Shown in pieces: positions 31,497 through 35,879 of a stretch of DNA of 35,879 nucleotides; the stretch's first letter is position 1; each line of letters begins with the position of its first letter. The position numbers and the translations under genes were made by a program. This DNA comes from Mnemiopsis leidyi (lineage: Eukaryota; Ctenophora; Tentaculata; Lobata; Bolinopsidae): contig JH154184.1 in the NCBI GenBank assembly GCA_000226015.1, positions 289,556-325,434 on the forward strand. Direction: 5' to 3'. The notes below the pieces were generated by a model that did not search any database, was not told the DNA's origin, and saw only the letters and a program-made list of their open reading frames with translations.

Positions 31497-31786
31497 GTGT
31501 GTATTCCAGTTTGCAAATTTAAAGCTCACGATTCCAAAAAACAAATTAAGCAATATCTGTTACTTTCAATAATGCGCATCTAAACGCAAAGTCGAACCTG
31601 AATAAGTTCTGTTCATTTTCACCATCGCCCATTTGAAAGTTTTTTTTACAGTTTTTTCTATCTATAAAGGATAATCTTTCTTATCACTTAAACTGGATCA
31701 ATCTCTTTCTCTAAATAAAAAATACTTTCAGCCTCTTGAAACAAGCTCCAATACTTCACTTTCACTTACCTCCCCTTTTTTTTCAG

Positions 31787-33542
31787 AAGAACGACGTATG
31801 GTAAACACAATCGAGGATCTGTTTAGCGAAGGAGACAACTTCAGTACAGAAGGAGAGAGACTCGAGTCTAAGGGTGAGATGGCTCTCTCCCTCGCTTTCT
31901 ACACTAACGCTGCAAGTACGTCTACAAAACTTTTTACTTAAGTTTTTTGCTTGTTTCGTCACTTTCGATTAATATGGCCATGTTTTACTTTAACTATCAG
32001 AAACTAAATCACACGTGCTATGACGTCATACACCACACGTTGTATGGCACCACGAAACACGTGCTATGACGTCATGTAACACGTGCTCTGACGTCATGTA
32101 ACACGTGACACACAGCACATTAACCCCTCTCTCCGCCAGGCAAGTTCAAGCAGATCACCCTCCTTAACAACCTCTCCAGCGAGGCGATGTTACGAGCTCA
32201 GATCCGCCGCGAGAGTTGTCTCAAGAAAGCCAGGACGATGTACAGACGGCTCCTGGTTCAGTCCGCTCAGAAGTCCTCTCAGAACTCAGACATGAACAAC
32301 CTTCGTTCTTCTCGCAAAACTAACCAGGTCCGTTACTGACTCTGACCTCTGTAAGGTTTATTGGACTGTCTCAGCTTGAGTAAAGTCAACTTTATTCGGG
32401 CCTATTACTGCTCAAGTATCTCTGCCGGGCGTTGCATTCCACGTGATCATTATAACCACGTTAACACTATAACCACGTGATCGTTTAAAGAAAATGATCA
32501 CTAAAACCTACCCTCAGTAACCTACCAACATTTACCGTAACATTTTATATAGGTCAGAACAGAAAGACGACCCTGTAACTCGTGTAACAAGTCTTGTTTC
32601 TGGTTGAAAGACGGTCTATGTTCGGACTGTGATCTCCGGGCCAGCGAACTTCATCGCAGGGTAAGGATCTTACCTTTTCTTCTTCTTCTTTCTTCTTTTG
32701 TAGTAGAACCTCCTTTCTTCTTACTTTCAGAATACTTTTCTTACTTTTTCTAAAAACTCTTACTTTTTTCTTCTTGCTTTTTTGGTAGTAGAACCTCCTT
32801 TCTTTTACTTTAACTCCTAATTCTTACTTACAATCTATGTGATTCTTTCCTGTTCTCTTATGATGTTAACTAATTGCTGTAACAGAACTAGTAAATCCTG
32901 GAGCCAAGTTAAAAGTAAGTTAAAAGTAACTAAAACCTCATCTTTTTCAGACTGCACGGCGAAACGTAGCGTCCCGAGTTAACGGTGCACGTGACATCGC
33001 TAGCAGAGTTAATGTACCACGTGACTTTACCAGGCCACGTGTTCCTGATCACCATAGTTACAGGTGCGCGTACTGGTGTGTGTTCCTGTTAGATTGTTCT
33101 TGTTTGTTTTAAGTCTTTAAGGTTTTTTGAAGATGCCACTGTTACTTTATTGCTGTAAACTTTATTGATAATTTTACTCGCCCAAGATGTATATCAATTC
33201 TAGTATTAGAAAATGGAGTCCATTTCAACCTGCCAACTTTACATCATGGGTAGATGAAATCCACCTTATGATCACTCTCCTCTTTGCGCCACCCTACTAT
33301 AGTATTATAGTATTATATTATAGTATTATAGTATAGTATATAGTACTATAGTGTTAGTCCTCCAAACCGGGTTTCACTGAACATTAACCTCTCCCAGAAG
33401 TCGCAGAACATACGAAGACAGCGAGAGTAACGAAAGTTCGGAGGAGGAGTTCGCTCCGGTAAAGTCCTGTGCTATCTGTCACACTCACCGTCAGCAACAA
33501 CCCTCTTACCACCCTTCTTCCTACCGTCGTAGGTGCTGCTGA
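31787..33542 (+). CDS. Shared 3' body: MIT-like helical plus zinc-ribbon-like protein (5 exons)
   Basis: Exons 31787-31915, 32140-32327, 32553-32660, 32951-33063 and 33398-33542 (TGA), all with pyrimidine-AG acceptors and GT donors, phases 1, 0, 0, 2. They give 227 residues. Residues about 5-75 form three predicted helices (IEDLFSEGDNFSTEGERL; MALSLAFYTNAASKFKQITL; AMLRAQIRRESCLKKARTMY), resembling an MIT or TPR-like hairpin bundle of the type that binds ESCRT or microtubule factors. Next is CNSC-NKSC-x7-CSDC, a zinc-ribbon-like module confined to exon 3; exon 4 has a duplicated ASRVN...RD unit; the tail has an acidic EDSESNESSEEE patch, CAICHTH and ends RRRCC. An internal ATG at 31798 could start it. 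I do not recognise a named orthologue; the C-terminal helical region of inactive USP53/USP54-type proteins is one untested possibility. Confidence 0.85.
32010..32112. promoter_or_regulatory. Intronic E-box/CRE repeat, 22-bp units
   Basis: ACACGTGCTATGACGTCAT recurs at about 32011, 32056 and 32078 (last with CTCTG), with a fourth ACACGTGAC at 32100 and a degenerate CACACGTTGTATGG between. Each full unit pairs CACGTG with TGACGTCA. It ends 28 bases before the acceptor of the exon at 32140, so it could be an intronic enhancer or promoter. Confidence 0.6.
33296..33352. repeat. TATAGTATTA microsatellite
   Basis: AT-rich TATAGTAT repeats in the last intron of the plus gene, 45 bases before the final acceptor. 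Confidence 0.8.
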
Positions 33543-34700
33543 ACTTGTGACGTCACCAGGGAAAATGTTGTGTAACTAAGGAAACTGTGAAGTCACCAGG
33601 GAAAATGTTGTGTAACTTAGGAAACTGTGAAGTCAAGAAGAAAACTTTGATGTCGATCTACCACAAACTTGTCACCATTATGGTCGAATGTCGATGAGAT
33701 TGATTATGTTACGCTGCGCTGAAAACGTGTCAGATTGTTGCTAAAGATTAAAGGAAACTGAAGTTCCACTACCAACTCACGTCCTGCACCATGAACTCTT
33801 ATCAGTTTTGAAACTGTCTCACAAAATCGGTGCTCAATGCCGAGTGGGTTTGTTCAGGTGATCGAATGATCGATTTTTCGACACCTAATCTGATTAAGCT
33901 TTTTTCGCAAGATTATATTTTATTTGAGGAGTGAATCATCAGCATTGATTTATTGTGCTAGTCACGCAAGCTATTACTAACGCAACACAAAAAATTAAGT
34001 CTGTCCGTCATGAATTTGTTCTTCCATCCTAGTGCATGTTAGATACATGTTAAATGATTGTTGCGTTCGTATGGCTTGGTCATCAGCCCAAATATTGATT
34101 AGAAAACCATCATTTTTGTATAAAACTAAGATATATTGATTTTCGTGGTTGTATTTACATAATTATTTATCGTTATTAATATTTGTATCTGTTGTTATTT
34201 ATAATATGATATTTTAATTAATTTTGCGATGTTGAACTTGGAGCACATCAAGTTATTTTCTATCCGCGACATATCATTGATTAAAGCAGATTCTGTAATG
34301 TCACCATCTTCACTGATTTAAAGTATTAGTAAACTATCATTACGAGTAATACAAGTACCTTTCTCTAAATGGGTCAGTCTTCCTGCCGTATCATTAATTC
34401 GGTTTTGCCTTTTTCAACCCCTCCCTTCTATATTGATTTATCAGCGCGTATTGTGTTGACAACGTGAAGCGGTCTAGATGATCAGCTGTTTTGATTCTTT
34501 CTTATGGTATCTTAAAGAGGAGCTCATTGTTTACGTTTTAGTAAAGAACACCTGCTTATATAGCTCAATGTTGTTTGTAAGTTAGATTTGTCATCTGTCA
34601 GATCTTCATCCATTGAAAATGAGATTATATCATTGTTTTATTGTTTTCTTGTCAAATCTGAAGGTCTTAGGACGTACAGTGTACACTTAGATTTGCCTGG
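33543..34700 (+). other. 3' UTR and spacer with a 40-bp tandem duplication
   Basis: Two copies of a 40-bp unit beginning GTCACCAGGGAAAATG (33552 and 33592) and a third degenerate start at 33632 lie just after the stop. No canonical AATAAA is seen close by; ATTAAA variants occur near 33747 and 34280 as possible polyadenylation signals. The rest is AT-rich, no exon seen. Confidence 0.5.
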
Positions 34701-35879
34701 GAACCTCAGTCTGCGTTGCTCGAAGGGTACTATAGAAAGAGCCACGCAGCGCCCGGTCAACTTAACAATAGAATTGACTCTTGTAGTATTTGTACGCAAT
34801 TAGATCGAGTACTCGAGAGGGCCATACAAGTGCAGCCTTTCATATCAGAAAACCTGTTCTACCATTAGCTTTTGCGGTAGCAGCTACTTGTAAAGGCAAG
34901 GTAATAGTTTCTTATCGGGCAATGCGTGGCTGCGGTCCCCTCCGATTGCAGGGCAACACAGACTGAGGTTCAGAGGCGAAGAGTATAAGTAAATAAAGCA
35001 GCGCGGAGTAAAGTGTTGTACGTGTACTTGTAGGTTGATAATGATACATGTTGTCTGATTTTGTCCGACCGGAGAATAAAATGACGGGAGGGTGCGCGCT
35101 GCTGTACTTGACGAGATTATATCCGTCTAACGTTCTAGCTGCGTGAGTCGGGTATCACCGCGACAATGCTGTACAAGATACTTGTCTGACTTTGTCCGAC
35201 CCTAAACTTAACAATTGTCGAGGTGTTACCCGACCCGCGCGCGGCTCGCAGTTTTCTGCTCTCCTCGTTAGAACGTTAAACGGAACGTTAGACGGATATC
35301 ATCTCGTCAACTTAACAATAGAAGTGACTTTTGTAGTATTTGTACGCGGGATCGAGTACTCGAGAGTGCCATACAAGTGTTGTAGGTTGATAACCTACTG
35401 TCGCGGCCATCACGCGCTGTCACGCATTTCTGGCCTGGCGAAATTTCGAAGAAATTCTAGACGCGCATCGCCCGTTGAGGAGTTAAGTGTTGTACGTGTA
35501 CTTGTAGGTTGATACATGATGTCTGATTTTGTCCGACCGGAGAATAAAATGACGGGAGGGTGCGCGCTGCTCTACAAGATACTTGTCTGACTTTGTCCGA
35601 CCCTCATTCGGAGAATAAACAATAAAATGACGGGAGGGTGCGCGCTGCTGTATGCTGTACAACGCTGCTATACAAGCACTTGCTAAACACGTATAATACG
35701 TATATCCCTGTGCGAGCTTAGCGCGAAATTTAAACGGACGCGCGACGCAAAAGCGTCCCGATAAAGCGCGCGCAGCGCGAGCCACAAGGCTAATGATGGC
35801 TTAGCATTGACGAGATGATATCCGTCTACCGTTCTAACGAAACGTTCAGCTTTAGCTGCGTGAGTCGGGTATCTACCGC
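34700..35879. repeat. Complex GC-rich repeat family with direct and inverted copies
   Basis: Direct repeats: GTCAACTTAACAATAGAA... at 34756 and 35306; GGAGAATAAAATGACGGGAG near 35072, 35542 and 35615, each running into GGTGCGCGCTGCT; CTTGTCTGACTTTGTCCGAC at 35181 and 35582; GTTGTACGTGTACTTGTAGG at 35015 and 35489. Inverted copies: GACGAGAT(T/G)ATATCCGTCTA at 35110 and 35809 face its complement at 35285-35308. A palindrome TCGAGTACTCGAGAG occurs at 34805 and 35351. No protein-coding capacity seen. The pattern suits nested foldback or MITE-like elements or a complex satellite continuing past the window edge. Confidence 0.7.

Overview
The window is animal nuclear DNA. It has spliceosomal introns with GT...AG borders, long gene-poor introns, minisatellites, and a mitochondrial proline dehydrogenase of metazoan type carrying an EF-hand-like insert. 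I cannot name the species; a non-vertebrate metazoan is the best guess. No bacterial, organellar or clear viral features were found, and no tRNA or rRNA gene was recognised by eye.

Layout. 1-806 is an 11-bp minisatellite. 2607-4558 (minus) is a two-exon proline dehydrogenase (PRODH) gene. Its second exon has a probable 8-nt insertion that throws the conserved C-terminal substrate-binding segment out of frame. 4512-7375 is a tandem array of about 0.8-kb units, each carrying a copy of the first bases of PRODH exon 1. 7898-7987 is a five-copy E-box/CRE repeat. 8526-9877 (minus) is a three-exon gene of unknown function that I assembled from phase-compatible short exons; it carries two in-frame stops. 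9880-10175 is a possible shared promoter between that gene and the plus-strand locus.

10.3-33.5 kb is one large plus-strand locus. Its 3' body (exons at 31787, 32140, 32553, 32951 and 33398) is well supported. It encodes 227 residues: an MIT-like three-helix segment, a CxxC...CxxC zinc-ribbon-like module, an ASRVN-repeat linker and a Cys-rich tail. Two upstream exons (22341-22433 and 30730-30795) are both phase 1-1. Upstream and between them lie repeated promoter-like modules combining NF-Y-type CCAAT boxes with CACGTG E-boxes. Several modules are followed by a short ATG exon ending in a phase-1 donor that would splice in frame to the shared exons. The reading I favour is a gene with many alternative promoters and first exons, giving one body many different N-terminal peptides. 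The strong-donor exons (10322, 11051, 17868, 23784, 28089) carry most of the weight; the weak-donor ones are speculative.

33.5-34.7 kb is 3' UTR or spacer with a 40-bp tandem duplication. 34.7-35.88 kb is a GC-rich repeat family with direct and inverted copies running off the window. A 10-N gap at 12618-12627 is flanked by a duplicated segment and looks like unmerged contig ends.
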